Assembly: GCA_030693705.1 (NCBI GenBank)
Contig: JAUYAB010000005.1
Location: 124,001-188,000 of the forward strand
Source of the DNA: Ignavibacteria bacterium
GTDB lineage: Bacteria; Bacteroidota; Ignavibacteria; Ignavibacteriales; Ignavibacteriaceae
Direction: 5' to 3'
Length of the DNA: 64,000 nt
Position numbers and translations under genes: made by a program. The notes under the pieces were generated by a model, which worked only from the letters and a program-made list of their open reading frames with translations, did not search any database and was not told the DNA's origin. Of this stretch, positions 1-8,935 are shown piece by piece (within the stretch, counting starts at the first letter, position 1; the number at the start of each line of letters is the position of its first letter).

Positions 1-822
1 CTCCGCTCAAACCGGAGAGCTAAGTTATCGTTTCTTTTTTCTCTAAGTTCAACTACAGTTGGGTTAGTTCTGATCGCGGTTTCACTTCTTTCAGTAAAGA
101 TTTCCAAGTCGATTGAAACATATCTGCAGAATCAGTTTGAAGTGCAAGTTTATTTGAAAGAAGACATAACCGGGTCTCAAAGAGATCGTCTGAAGGTGGA
201 TTTGGAAAATCTGAAGGAAGTGAGTTCCGTCGAATTTATATCAAAAGAGAAAGCAGCAGAAAAGTTTGTTACAGAAACCGGCGAAGATTTTAGGACAATT
301 CTTGAGTATAATCCGCTGCCGGCAAGTTACATTATTAAGACCGTTGCTAATAAGTCGGTAAACTTTCCTTCTCTTCTAAGCCGAATTAAAACATTTAGAG
401 ATGTTGATGAGGTAATTTTCCCAAATGCCCTTTACCAGAAGATGCTTTTTTACTTAAATACTTTTCAAAAATATATTGCGGGACTCGGCATCCTTCTTTC
501 GATTATCGCCTTCTATGTTATTTTTTCAACAACTCGTTTAATAATTGAAAGTCGAAAAGATGAAATTGAAACGATGAAGTTGGTTGGCGGCTCTCTTTTC
601 ACTATCAAATTTCCTCTGCTGTTAAATGGCATGTTCATAGGTTTGGTTTCAGGGTTTTTAGCCATCGGGTTGGTGTCCCTCATTGAAATATCAATCAGAA
701 ATTATTTTTATGGTGGGTTTCCCCATTTTTTGAACTCCACCCTTGTTTTATTAATTTTAGGCCCGGCGCTGGGGTTGGTTAGCAGTTTGCTCGCCTCCTG
801 GAAGATATCATTAAAATTGTGA
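1..822 (+). CDS. ftsX: Cell division permease-like protein FtsX (5' truncated by window edge)
   Basis: The reading frame is open from base 1, so the start lies upstream; a GTG at 142 is only an internal codon. The visible 273 residues show a first membrane segment (about residues 12-32, rich in L, V and S), then an extracytoplasmic domain with the FtsX_ECD pattern (VQVYLKED, later SVEFISKEKA). Three more hydrophobic segments follow in the C-terminal permease half. In the family, FtsX pairs with the ATPase FtsE in the inner membrane and activates cell-wall amidases or scaffolds at the division septum. The next gene starts 67 bases downstream and belongs to polysaccharide export, so this gene closes a different functional group. 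FtsE would be expected upstream, outside the window. Confidence 0.9.
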   Translation, partial: LRSNRRAKLSFLFSLSSTTVGLVLIAVSLLSVKISKSIETYLQNQFEVQVYLKEDITGSQRDRLKVDLENLKEVSSVEFISKEKAAEKFVTETGEDFRTILEYNPLPASYIIKTVANKSVNFPSLLSRIKTFRDVDEVIFPNALYQKMLFYLNTFQKYIAGLGILLSIIAFYVIFSTTRLIIESRKDEIETMKLVGGSLFTIKFPLLLNGMFIGLVSGFLAIGLVSLIEISIRNYFYGGFPHFLNSTLVLLILGPALGLVSSLLASWKISLKL

Positions 823-889
823 TTGGGAACTTTTGCCGAGTAACAGCTATTTATTATCTTACACTCAAAATTTGGGAAAATTATTGCAA

Positions 890-1408
890 ATGAAAGTATA
901 TCTCTTTTTTATCTTTATACTCGTTTTAGGAATTCAAAACTTTGGTCAATCAAATGACACGAAAATAGGTGTCGATTACGGCTCCTTAAAAATGAACCCG
1001 CAAGGAGCGGTTTATGATTATTCGGATCCACAATCGGTAAACATTAAAGTCGCTGTATGGGGAAACGCAAAGTTTCCAGGAAGGTACATAGTTCCTGAGT
1101 ACACAAATGCAAAAGACCTCCTCTCTTATGCCGGTGGTCCAACGGATGCTGCGCTTCTAGAGGATTTAAGAATTTATCGTACCAAGGAAGATTCTTCACA
1201 AGAGTTTATCTCAATTAATTATAATGATCTGCTCTGGTCAAAAGAACCCAAAAAAGTTATTCCGGCTCCCCAAATTAAAGCTGGAGATGTTCTTTTAGTT
1301 CCCGGCGAACCACGATGGTATACAAGAGACTATCTTTCTATTTCACTTTCTATCATCTCGACGTTAATTTCATTGTCAATCTTAATTTTAAATATAGTCC
1401 GTAAATAG
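890..1408 (+). CDS. Small SLBB-domain polysaccharide export protein with C-terminal membrane helix
   Basis: The ATG at 890 is preferred over a TTG at 833, because it opens directly on a signal peptide (MKVYLFFIFILVLGIQ, cleavage near NFGQS). That gives 172 residues. The core (about 50-125) is one SLBB domain: VAVWGNAKFPGRY, then the AGGPTDAA segment typical of these beta-grasp folds. A hydrophobic helix (about 145-168) ends the protein. It lacks the Poly_export (Wza N-terminal) domain, so it is a mini-Wza-like protein. It sits 18 bases before the tyrosine autokinase and just upstream of the full-size export protein, so a role in the same secretion channel is likely. What it contributes that the larger SLBB protein does not is unknown. 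The C-terminal helix could anchor it in either membrane. Confidence 0.75.
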   Translation: MKVYLFFIFILVLGIQNFGQSNDTKIGVDYGSLKMNPQGAVYDYSDPQSVNIKVAVWGNAKFPGRYIVPEYTNAKDLLSYAGGPTDAALLEDLRIYRTKEDSSQEFISINYNDLLWSKEPKKVIPAPQIKAGDVLLVPGEPRWYTRDYLSISLSIISTLISLSILILNIVRK

Positions 1409-1426
1409 TTAAAGGTTTTTTATTAT

Positions 1427-3661
1427 ATGAATAACAATTCTGTAGATGTTCGAGAGCAAGGATTAGCGCATTATTATAATATCATAATAGATAATCTTTT
1501 TCCTTTTATTCTAATTTCGGTTGTAGCCATAGTTGTTGCAATAGTTTACGCTGTAAGTTCAATAAATATTTACAAATCAACAACAGTGTTAAAAATAAGT
1601 AAGCCATCCGGCAACATTTTGAATTCCCCGCTAATGCCGGAATTTCAAGACTTTGGAAGCGATAGATTTATTGCCAATGAAATTGAAGTGCTAAAGAGTT
1701 ATAAGGTTCGCGAAATCGCCGCCAATGCATTGATCGATAGTTTTAAGGTTCTAAATCAAATCGATAGTTTTAAGGTACTGGTTCAATCACCCTCCCAATT
1801 GATGAGTAACAAACCCAGACTTCTTGATGTTGATCAAATTGCAACACTACTCGCTACCAACGTCACAATCGAACAAAAACGGGGATTAGATGTAGTAGAA
1901 ATTTCTGCACAAAGTCCTTCACCATACGAAGCTTCGTTAATCGCTAATTTGTATTCTCAGGCTTATAAAACGCTGAATTTGGAAATTAACCGGAACCAGC
2001 TTACGCTGGTAAAGGCTTTTCTCTTACAACAAAAGAATGAGAAACTTTCACAATTAAATGATGCCGAAGAACTTTTAAAAATTTTTCAGGAAAAAGGTGG
2101 TATTATCGCATTGGATGATCAAGCAAAAGAATTGATCACACAATTATCAAAATTTGAAGCTGATCTAAATCTGGCCAAAATGGAATCGTCTATCTCTGAA
2201 AAAACTTTGAAACAATACAAAGAAGAATTACGCAAACAAGACCCACAATTAACTGCCTATTTAGAAAATTTTTCTTCCGAGGAATACCTCAAAACATTAC
2301 AAACTGAGTTGGCCAAACTTGAAGTTAATCGCGACATCGCTCTCTCAAACTCGAAAGACAAAAATCTCGATAATCAGGTTGTGAGAGACTATGATGCAAA
2401 AATAAAAGAGCTGAAAAATAAACTCAAAAGTAAAATTGAGGGATTCAAAGCAAGCATTTTTGCAAGCAGCCCGGAAGAAGTGAAAGAATTAACTAAAAAT
2501 GTAATTGAAGAGGAAATTAAGAGCCGCTCTCTCGATATTAAAGTTAAAAACTTGGGAGAAATAGTTACTTCATATGATACTAAGTTTAATCAACTTCCAA
2601 AATCAGCTATTGAATACGCACGATTGCAAAGAAGCAGAGAGTCCTTAGAAAAGCTTTATATTCTTGTAGAAGAAAAATATCAGGAAGCTGTTATTAATGA
2701 ACAATCTCAACCTGGAAACGTGATTATAATTGACGTAGCGAGAAGACCTGACAAACCGGCAAAACCAAACCGGTTATTAATTGTTTTGGTTGGAACAATT
2801 TTAGGTTTAGGATTCGGACTTGGCTATGCGTTCCTAAGAAATTATTTTGATAATACTGTTAAATCGCCGGAGGATTTGAAAGATAGAAATATTAACGTGA
2901 TCGGGTGGGTGCCGCAGATACAATCACTTGATAAATCAATCTCAAAAGATTTGGAATTTATCATTTACAATAAGCCTGATTCAGTGCCGAGTGAAGCATT
3001 TAGAGCTTTGCGCACAAGAGTTCAGTTCTCTAAAGTTGATCAAGGAAACATGAAGGTAATTCATATTACTTCTTCAACGCCCGGAGAAGGAAAAACCCTT
3101 ATCGCTTCTAATTTAGCAGGAAGTTTTGCTCAGGCAAACCACAAAACACTCCTTATGGATTGCGATCTTCGTAAGCCAAGAGTGCATGCACTTTTTGGAC
3201 TGACCCGGCAGCCGGGTTTGGTAGAACATCTTTTTGACCAGGTTGATTTGGCAACTATTATTAAACCTTCTAAACTTGCAAATCTTGATGTAATCACTGT
3301 TGGAACAATTCCTCCTAATCCGGCGGAAATGCTTGGTTCCAAAAAGATGCAGGACTTTATTGCTCATATGAAAACGCTTTACGATTATATCATTATCGAT
3401 TCACCTCCTATCATTTCTGTAACTGATTCGGAAATAATCGCAGCTTATTGTGATGCTGTTTATCTTGTCGTTTCAGCGAATTACACAGAATTTGATCTAC
3501 TGGATAAAGCGCTTGATATTCTTAAAAATAGTAATGTAAATTTCGTAGGTACTATTTTAAATAACTTTGTGTTCAAGAATTCCTACGGTTCGTATTATAA
3601 ATACTATTATTATTATTACAACCGTGAGAAAGAAGGAACGCGTTCCAAGTCAACGACGTAA
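1427..3661 (+). CDS. wzc: Polysaccharide co-polymerase with tyrosine autokinase domain (Wzc/BY-kinase type)
   Basis: 744 residues. A membrane segment lies near residues 23-48 inside a Wzz domain, followed by a long periplasmic coiled-coil part (about 195-420) and a second membrane segment near 450-475. The cytoplasmic BY-kinase domain is complete: Walker A SSTPGEGKT at 549-557 (K556), Walker A' LLMDCDLRKP with D578, Walker B IIIDSPP with D658. A tyrosine-rich tail (YGSYYKYYYYYYN, near 722-734) is the expected autophosphorylation cluster. Family knowledge: such proteins set chain length and drive assembly and export of Wzy-dependent polymers, cycling between phosphorylated and dephosphorylated states. 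No tyrosine phosphatase (Wzb) gene is in the window. Neighbours are SLBB/Wza-like genes on both sides, consistent with one trans-envelope complex. Confidence 0.93.
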   Translation: MNNNSVDVREQGLAHYYNIIIDNLFPFILISVVAIVVAIVYAVSSINIYKSTTVLKISKPSGNILNSPLMPEFQDFGSDRFIANEIEVLKSYKVREIAANALIDSFKVLNQIDSFKVLVQSPSQLMSNKPRLLDVDQIATLLATNVTIEQKRGLDVVEISAQSPSPYEASLIANLYSQAYKTLNLEINRNQLTLVKAFLLQQKNEKLSQLNDAEELLKIFQEKGGIIALDDQAKELITQLSKFEADLNLAKMESSISEKTLKQYKEELRKQDPQLTAYLENFSSEEYLKTLQTELAKLEVNRDIALSNSKDKNLDNQVVRDYDAKIKELKNKLKSKIEGFKASIFASSPEEVKELTKNVIEEEIKSRSLDIKVKNLGEIVTSYDTKFNQLPKSAIEYARLQRSRESLEKLYILVEEKYQEAVINEQSQPGNVIIIDVARRPDKPAKPNRLLIVLVGTILGLGFGLGYAFLRNYFDNTVKSPEDLKDRNINVIGWVPQIQSLDKSISKDLEFIIYNKPDSVPSEAFRALRTRVQFSKVDQGNMKVIHITSSTPGEGKTLIASNLAGSFAQANHKTLLMDCDLRKPRVHALFGLTRQPGLVEHLFDQVDLATIIKPSKLANLDVITVGTIPPNPAEMLGSKKMQDFIAHMKTLYDYIIIDSPPIISVTDSEIIAAYCDAVYLVVSANYTEFDLLDKALDILKNSNVNFVGTILNNFVFKNSYGSYYKYYYYYYNREKEGTRSKSTT

Positions 3662-3695
3662 ATCCGGTAAAGAGATTTTTATTTGTTCAAAATAA

Positions 3696-5294
3696 ATGAG
3701 GAATACTTTTCTGAGAGAAAAATTTTTTAAAATTAGCAAGAGAAATCAGTCTCTCATTTGCTTCCTTGGATGGATAACATTCTTCATGCTTTTTTCCTTC
3801 CAATCCTCGGCTCAAGAAGAAAAAGTGGAATCCTTTCTCAATATCAAAACCAAAGCTGCCGGTTACATTGATCCTGATGTTTACATTTTAGGTCCCGGGG
3901 ATAGTCTTCTCATTCTAATAAAAGGGATGGATGAAATAGCTTGGAAGGTGGCTGTCTCTCAAGAAGGAACAATCTACATTCCTAAAGTTGGTACGCTGAA
4001 TCTAAAATCAAATTCCCTTTCCGAAGCCAAAAAGAAAATCGAAAATTCTATAAGAAAATATTACAAAGATGTTGAAATTTTTGTTTCACTCCTCGAGGTT
4101 CGTAAAATTAAAGTTGGAGTGTATGGTGATGTTAAAAGATCGGCTGTACTCACTTTACCGGCAAATGCTCATCTTAACGATTTATTGATGAATACTGACT
4201 TATTAAATCCTTCTGCGGACTTGAGAAATATTAAAATCGTAAATGATGATAATGTTTCAGCAATTTACGATTTCATATCCTTTATACGGACAAATGATAA
4301 GACACAAAACCCTCCCCTTAGCGAAGGTGATTTTATTTATGTGGATCGGTCTGATAAAAGTTTCTGGATACTGGGAAGCGTAAAGTTTCCTGCTGCCTAC
4401 AATTTTAAAAAAGATGAAACCGCTTTTGATGCAATTACTTTAGCCGGCGGATTTATGACTAATGCAAAGAAAGATACAATAGAGATCATTCGTTTTGCAG
4501 GCGACAATAAAACACAAAATAGCTTTTTTATCCCTCTGGAAGAATTGAAAAAATTTCCACTCCAAAACAAAGATAAATTAGTTGTCCGAAACATTCCGGA
4601 ATTTTTGTTAGATGAGATAGTTACTGTGGATGGGTTTGTTAAATATCCCGGCGTTTACAAAATAAAAGACGGTTCAACTAAATTGAGCGAAATAATTGCT
4701 CTGGCGGGGGGATTTCTTCCTAAAGCATCTTTGGATGATGCAACTTTGTATCGAAGAACTATGTCCGACACTACCGATGTTGAATTCGAAAGATTAAAAA
4801 ATCTTATTCGGAAAGATATGACCGATGATGAGTATGATTATTTAAAAGCGAAAGCACGTCAACCTAAAGGAAAAGTTATTGTCAATTTTCGTGATGTTTT
4901 CGAAAATAAAATTGCCTCAGAAGATATTGTACTTCGTAAAAATGACTTTATTAGTATTCCCGAAAAAAAGGATTATATCAATCTGATTGGGCAAGTAGTT
5001 CAGCCCGGGAAAATTCCTTATGCTAAGAATCTTAAGGTGAAAGATTACATTGCTCTTGCCGGCGGATTTGGCTGGCGGGCAATTGAATCAGATGTACGTG
5101 TGGTTCGAGCAAATTCCGGAGAATGGATTGATGAAGATGATGTAGAAGCATTGTATCCCGGCGATATAATCTGGATTCCTGAAGATCCGCCGCCGCCAAG
5201 ATTTTGGGATTTTACAAAAGATGCTTTGTTTATTATTGGACAAGTGGCTACCGTCGTAACAGCGGCTGTTGCCATCATTGCGAGTAGAAGGTAG
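3696..5294 (+). CDS. Wza-like polysaccharide export protein with several SLBB domains
   Basis: 532 residues. An N-terminal hydrophobic segment (about 18-38, ending SSAQ) acts as signal peptide or anchor; no lipobox cysteine is visible. A Poly_export domain follows (about 50-135: DVYILGPGDSLLI, later VSQEGTIYIPKVGTL). Several SLBB modules come next, marked by AGGF (about 250, 340 and 450). The C-terminus is hydrophobic (about 512-530). Wza forms the outer-membrane conduit for capsular or exopolysaccharide; its C-terminal helix builds the barrel. This protein is longer than E. coli Wza, because of extra SLBB repeats. The gene lies 34 bases after the tyrosine kinase gene and 3 bases before a second Wzz-type gene, so one operon is likely. 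Confidence 0.88.
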   Translation: MRNTFLREKFFKISKRNQSLICFLGWITFFMLFSFQSSAQEEKVESFLNIKTKAAGYIDPDVYILGPGDSLLILIKGMDEIAWKVAVSQEGTIYIPKVGTLNLKSNSLSEAKKKIENSIRKYYKDVEIFVSLLEVRKIKVGVYGDVKRSAVLTLPANAHLNDLLMNTDLLNPSADLRNIKIVNDDNVSAIYDFISFIRTNDKTQNPPLSEGDFIYVDRSDKSFWILGSVKFPAAYNFKKDETAFDAITLAGGFMTNAKKDTIEIIRFAGDNKTQNSFFIPLEELKKFPLQNKDKLVVRNIPEFLLDEIVTVDGFVKYPGVYKIKDGSTKLSEIIALAGGFLPKASLDDATLYRRTMSDTTDVEFERLKNLIRKDMTDDEYDYLKAKARQPKGKVIVNFRDVFENKIASEDIVLRKNDFISIPEKKDYINLIGQVVQPGKIPYAKNLKVKDYIALAGGFGWRAIESDVRVVRANSGEWIDEDDVEALYPGDIIWIPEDPPPPRFWDFTKDALFIIGQVATVVTAAVAIIASRR

Positions 5295-5297
5295 ATA

Positions 5298-6443
5298 ATG
5301 AAATTCCACGAGTTGCTTCAGATCGCTTTTATTCATAGGAAGAAATTTTTTTCCATTACTTTATTCGGAACATTCTTTTACATCCTATTTCTGATAATTA
5401 TTTATCCTGTTACTTACTCATCAATGATTTCTATTCTTCCACCCGAGAAAAACAATTCGAATGGTTTATCAAGTTTACTGCAAAGTTCAGAAATTGCTAA
5501 CTTAAGCAACCTTAGTATGGCAAGTGCAAATTCACAACTTTATGCGGAAATTATCAAAAGCCGTTCTGCTGCAGAATATGTAATCTCTAAGTTGAATTTG
5601 TATGACTATTTGGGAGCTGAAACGAGCGAGGAGGCTTCAATTCGCCTTAGAAAACTCCTCTCCATAGAAGTTACTAAAGAAGGAATTATTGAATTTTCCG
5701 TACCGGTTTCTACTTCACTATTCGGACGGGTTTTGTCTCAAACCGATTCTATTCGAAATCTATCTGCAAATATTTCCAATGCTTATGCTGAGGCATTAGA
5801 CAAAATCAACAGAGAAAAACTTTCCAGTAAGGCGAAAAAAGCTAGAATTTATATCGAAGACCAATTAGTGCAAATTAAAGTTCAACTTGATACTTCGGAA
5901 ACCGCTTTGATGGAGTTCCAGAAAAAGAACAAAGCTATTTCTTTGCCGGAACAGATGAAAGCAGGTATTGAAGCGGCTGCTAGAATCAAAAGTGAAATGA
6001 TATCTACGGAAATAAATTTAGGACTTCTTTCCAAAAATTTAAATGAAAATAATCCTTCAATCATCTCCTTGCGGTCGAAACATCAGCAATTAAAAGAACA
6101 ACTTCAAAAGTTGGAATCGCTTAATCAGGATATTTTGCTTTCATTTGCTGATGCGCCGTCATTAGCAGGAAAATTATCAAGTCTTGTAAGAGATGTAAAA
6201 ATATATAATGAAGTTTATCTAATGCTTCAACAACAGTACTTTAAGGAAAAAATCCAGGAAAACAGAGATCTTCCTACCGTTGAAATCCTTGACCCAGCAA
6301 TTCCACCCGAAAGAGCCTCATCGCCAAGGATAATATTTTCAACCTTACTTGCTGCAATATTTATTTTTCTAAGTTCATTGCTTGTTTCAGTTTTTCAAAC
6401 AAAAGAAATGTTTAATTACCTTATGAAGGGGATTAAAGTATGA
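5298..6443 (+). CDS. Chain-length determinant protein (Wzz/GNVR type, no kinase)
   Basis: 381 residues with a membrane segment at about 18-42, a periplasmic coiled-coil region (about 165-285, rich in K, E, Q and L) and a second membrane segment near 340-362 preceded by a proline-rich stretch ([12 protein letters not shown]). This is the usual PCP/Wzz layout. There is no Walker motif, in contrast to the kinase-bearing paralogue at 1427-3661. Proteins of this type regulate the number of repeat units added by Wzy. The start codon follows the previous stop after 3 bases, and its stop overlaps the next start (ATGA at 6440-6443), which implies translational coupling. Two co-polymerases in one locus may mean two polymers or a heteromeric assembly. 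Confidence 0.85.
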   Translation: MKFHELLQIAFIHRKKFFSITLFGTFFYILFLIIIYPVTYSSMISILPPEKNNSNGLSSLLQSSEIANLSNLSMASANSQLYAEIIKSRSAAEYVISKLNLYDYLGAETSEEASIRLRKLLSIEVTKEGIIEFSVPVSTSLFGRVLSQTDSIRNLSANISNAYAEALDKINREKLSSKAKKARIYIEDQLVQIKVQLDTSETALMEFQKKNKAISLPEQMKAGIEAAARIKSEMISTEINLGLLSKNLNENNPSIISLRSKHQQLKEQLQKLESLNQDILLSFADAPSLAGKLSSLVRDVKIYNEVYLMLQQQYFKEKIQENRDLPTVEILDPAIPPERASSPRIIFSTLLAAIFIFLSSLLVSVFQTKEMFNYLMKGIKV

Positions 6444-7384
6444 TTCAAAAAACGGCAGTGGTAACCGGTGGTGCCGGATTTTTAGGTTCCCATCTTTGTG
6501 ATCGATTGATTTCGGAAGGAATGAAAGTAGTTTGTATAGATAATCTTTTAACCGGAAATTTAAATAATATCAGTCATTTATTTGGCAATGAAAACTTTAC
6601 TTTTCTTAAACATGATATTACAAATTTTATTTTTGTCCCCGGAAACGTAGATTACATTTTACATTTTGCTTCCCCCGCAAGTCCGATTGATTATTTAAAA
6701 CTTCCAATTCAAACTTTGAAAGTTGGTTCGTTGGGAACACATAAAGTTTTAGGACTTGCAAAAGAAAAGAATGCTAGAATTCTATTAGCCTCAACTTCCG
6801 AAGTTTACGGCGATCCTGAAATTCATCCGCAGGAAGAGACTTATTGGGGAAATGTTAATCCAATTGGACCACGAGGCGTTTACGATGAAGCAAAAAGATT
6901 TGCTGAAGCAATCACAATGGCTTATCATCGGTATCACGGAGTAGAAACGCGCATCGTTAGAATATTTAATACCTATGGACCTCGCATGCGGTTGGACGAT
7001 GGACGCGCCTTGCCGGCATTTGTAGGGCAAGCTTTACGAGGACAAGATATTACGGTTTTTGGAGACGGCTCACAAACGCGAAGTTTCTGCTACGTTTCTG
7101 ACTTAGTTGAAGGGATTTATCGGTTGCTGCTTTCGGATGAAGTTGAACCGGTAAACATTGGCAATCCTGATGAAATTACCATTAAACAATTTGCCGAAGA
7201 AGTATTGAGAATAATGAATTCGAAAAGTAAAATAATTTACCAACCCTTACCGCAAGATGATCCCAAAGTTCGTCAGCCAAACATTGAAAAAGCGAAACGC
7301 ATTCTGGGATGGCAACCCAAAATTGATCGAGAAGAAGGTTTAAAAATTACCATAGAGTACTTTAAAAATCTTGTTTTACCTTAG
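6440..7384 (+). CDS. uxs: UDP-glucuronate decarboxylase (UDP-xylose synthase), extended SDR
   Basis: 314 residues. The Rossmann motif GGAGFLG lies at 10-16. The active-site elements are typical of [12 protein letters not shown] near 118-126 (catalytic Glu following TS) and Y148-xxx-K152. The downstream signature [10 protein letters not shown] is also present. The enzyme converts UDP-glucuronic acid to UDP-xylose with NAD+ retained, in the cytoplasm. It would supply xylose, or a derivative, as a building block for the polymer made by this locus. A UDP-glucose dehydrogenase, needed to make the substrate, is not in the window. Related SDRs (dTDP-glucose dehydratase, UDP-glucose epimerase) are less likely given the TSEVYGDP motif and the length. 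Confidence 0.88.
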   Translation: MIQKTAVVTGGAGFLGSHLCDRLISEGMKVVCIDNLLTGNLNNISHLFGNENFTFLKHDITNFIFVPGNVDYILHFASPASPIDYLKLPIQTLKVGSLGTHKVLGLAKEKNARILLASTSEVYGDPEIHPQEETYWGNVNPIGPRGVYDEAKRFAEAITMAYHRYHGVETRIVRIFNTYGPRMRLDDGRALPAFVGQALRGQDITVFGDGSQTRSFCYVSDLVEGIYRLLLSDEVEPVNIGNPDEITIKQFAEEVLRIMNSKSKIIYQPLPQDDPKVRQPNIEKAKRILGWQPKIDREEGLKITIEYFKNLVLP

Positions 7385-7390
7385 TTTGAA

Positions 7391-8935
7391 ATGCCAAAAA
7401 AATTCTTTTTAACGGTCACTGGTGCTTCGCTGATCATAATTTTTTTTGGCGCGATCAACAAAGGTTTGGGGATGATCCGCGAAATTATTTTTGCCGATAG
7501 TTTCGGTCTTAGCAAATCTTATGAACTTTATTTATTAAGCATTGTAGTCCCAACCGTTATCAACACGTTTATCGTTTACGTTGGTCAAAATTTTTTTATC
7601 CCTCAGTATAACAGGATCAAAATCCAGGAGGGTGTTACAGAAGCGAGAGTATTCTTCAATAAAGCTCTTGCACTTTTTTTTATTTTAGGTCTCTTTACTG
7701 CTTTAGGTCTTCTTCTTTCTGAGGACGCAATTCTTAAGTTATTCACCACCGGGCTAACCGTGTCTGAGTTCATCATTGCTAAAAAAATATTACTGATTAT
7801 TTTATTTACAATTCCGCTTAACGGATTGATGGCAATATTGTTGGCATATCTTCAAGCTGAATATGATTTTAGAAATGCATTTATCTCCCATCTTTTTTTG
7901 AATTTGACTATAATTCTGGTAGTAGTACTTTTTACATCCGTATTTGGTATCTATTCAATACCGATTGGTTTTCTCTTAGGGACAATCTTACAAGTTGGCT
8001 TCCTATTTATTTTTGTTAGAAATAAAATTGTGTTTGAAGATTTGTGGCGCGGAAAGAGTTATTTCTTAAAACAATTCCCGGCTCAAATATTTCTCATGAC
8101 TGTTTTCATTGAACTGATGGGGCAATTGTACGTTTTCATAGATAGACTTTTTTATTCATCAGTTGAGCTGGGCGGAATTGCAGCACTCAATTATGCTACA
8201 ACAGTTTATCTTATCCCGGTCTCAATTTTGTCCATGGCATTTTCTTCGGCAATATTTCCAAAATTTTCTGAAACATTTGCCGCGGGAAAAATTGACGAGA
8301 CTCAAAATTCGCTTTACTCTTCAATGCGGATAACTTTTTTCTTCTTCGTTCCTACATCAGTAATATTTATTTTTTATTCGCAGCCGATAGTTGATTTGCT
8401 CTTTCATCGAGGAGCTTTTAACGCTCACGATGTTGTAATGACGGCTGAAGTTTTGAAGATTTATGGGATAAGTCTTGTTTTTTTTGCAACTTATGCGATA
8501 ATAAACAAACTTTTATTTGGAATAGCGGCTGTAAAATGGTTGTTGTTAAGTTCTGTCGCAGTAATTGTTATTAAAATGATAGCAAGTTTTATTTTAGTTC
8601 ACAAATATCATCAAAATGGTCTTGCCGCTGCCTCCTCACTCAGTTACGGTTTATATTTTATTTTTGGAACAGCAATCGTCATTAAAAAATTACACTTAAA
8701 AAAAATGAGTTTGCCGGTTACTGCACTTTTTCTTTCGTGCGTAAATGCCGGAATTTCTCTTTTCATAGTTGAATTACTATTCAATTATCTTTCTGATGCA
8801 GGAATCTTTTTTTCGTTGCTGAAGATAGGATTCTTTTTCTCTTTATACATGCTTAATGCTTTGGTTATTAATGATGAAACGATGGATATAGCGAAAAATT
8901 TGTTAACAAAATCGTGGGAACATCTTTCAAGATGA
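7391..8935 (+). CDS. MurJ/MviN-family lipid-linked oligosaccharide flippase
   Basis: 514 residues with about 14 hydrophobic segments spread evenly, as in the MOP superfamily. The N-terminus has the MurJ-like pattern GMIREIIFADSFGLS. MurJ flips lipid II. In this position, between UDP-xylose synthase and glycosyltransferases, it most likely does the Wzx job of flipping undecaprenyl-PP-linked repeat units across the inner membrane. No other Wzx candidate occurs in the locus. The gene begins 6 bases after the previous stop and its stop overlaps the ATG of the next gene, so it is operonic. A chromosomal housekeeping murJ elsewhere would be expected; whether this copy can act in peptidoglycan synthesis cannot be told from sequence. 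Confidence 0.82.
   Translation: MPKKFFLTVTGASLIIIFFGAINKGLGMIREIIFADSFGLSKSYELYLLSIVVPTVINTFIVYVGQNFFIPQYNRIKIQEGVTEARVFFNKALALFFILGLFTALGLLLSEDAILKLFTTGLTVSEFIIAKKILLIILFTIPLNGLMAILLAYLQAEYDFRNAFISHLFLNLTIILVVVLFTSVFGIYSIPIGFLLGTILQVGFLFIFVRNKIVFEDLWRGKSYFLKQFPAQIFLMTVFIELMGQLYVFIDRLFYSSVELGGIAALNYATTVYLIPVSILSMAFSSAIFPKFSETFAAGKIDETQNSLYSSMRITFFFFVPTSVIFIFYSQPIVDLLFHRGAFNAHDVVMTAEVLKIYGISLVFFATYAIINKLLFGIAAVKWLLLSSVAVIVIKMIASFILVHKYHQNGLAAASSLSYGLYFIFGTAIVIKKLHLKKMSLPVTALFLSCVNAGISLFIVELLFNYLSDAGIFFSLLKIGFFFSLYMLNALVINDETMDIAKNLLTKSWEHLSR

Noticed and set aside
833-889. TTG start adding 19 residues to the small SLBB protein
   Set aside because: The added residues precede a perfect signal peptide that begins at the ATG 890, so they would spoil export.
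3113-3367. Minus-strand frames within the tyrosine kinase gene
   Set aside because: They lie fully inside the conserved kinase domain and have no independent support.
8914-8931. GTG start of the GT9 gene
   Set aside because: The ATG at 8932 gives the ATGA overlap with the previous stop that is common in this operon.
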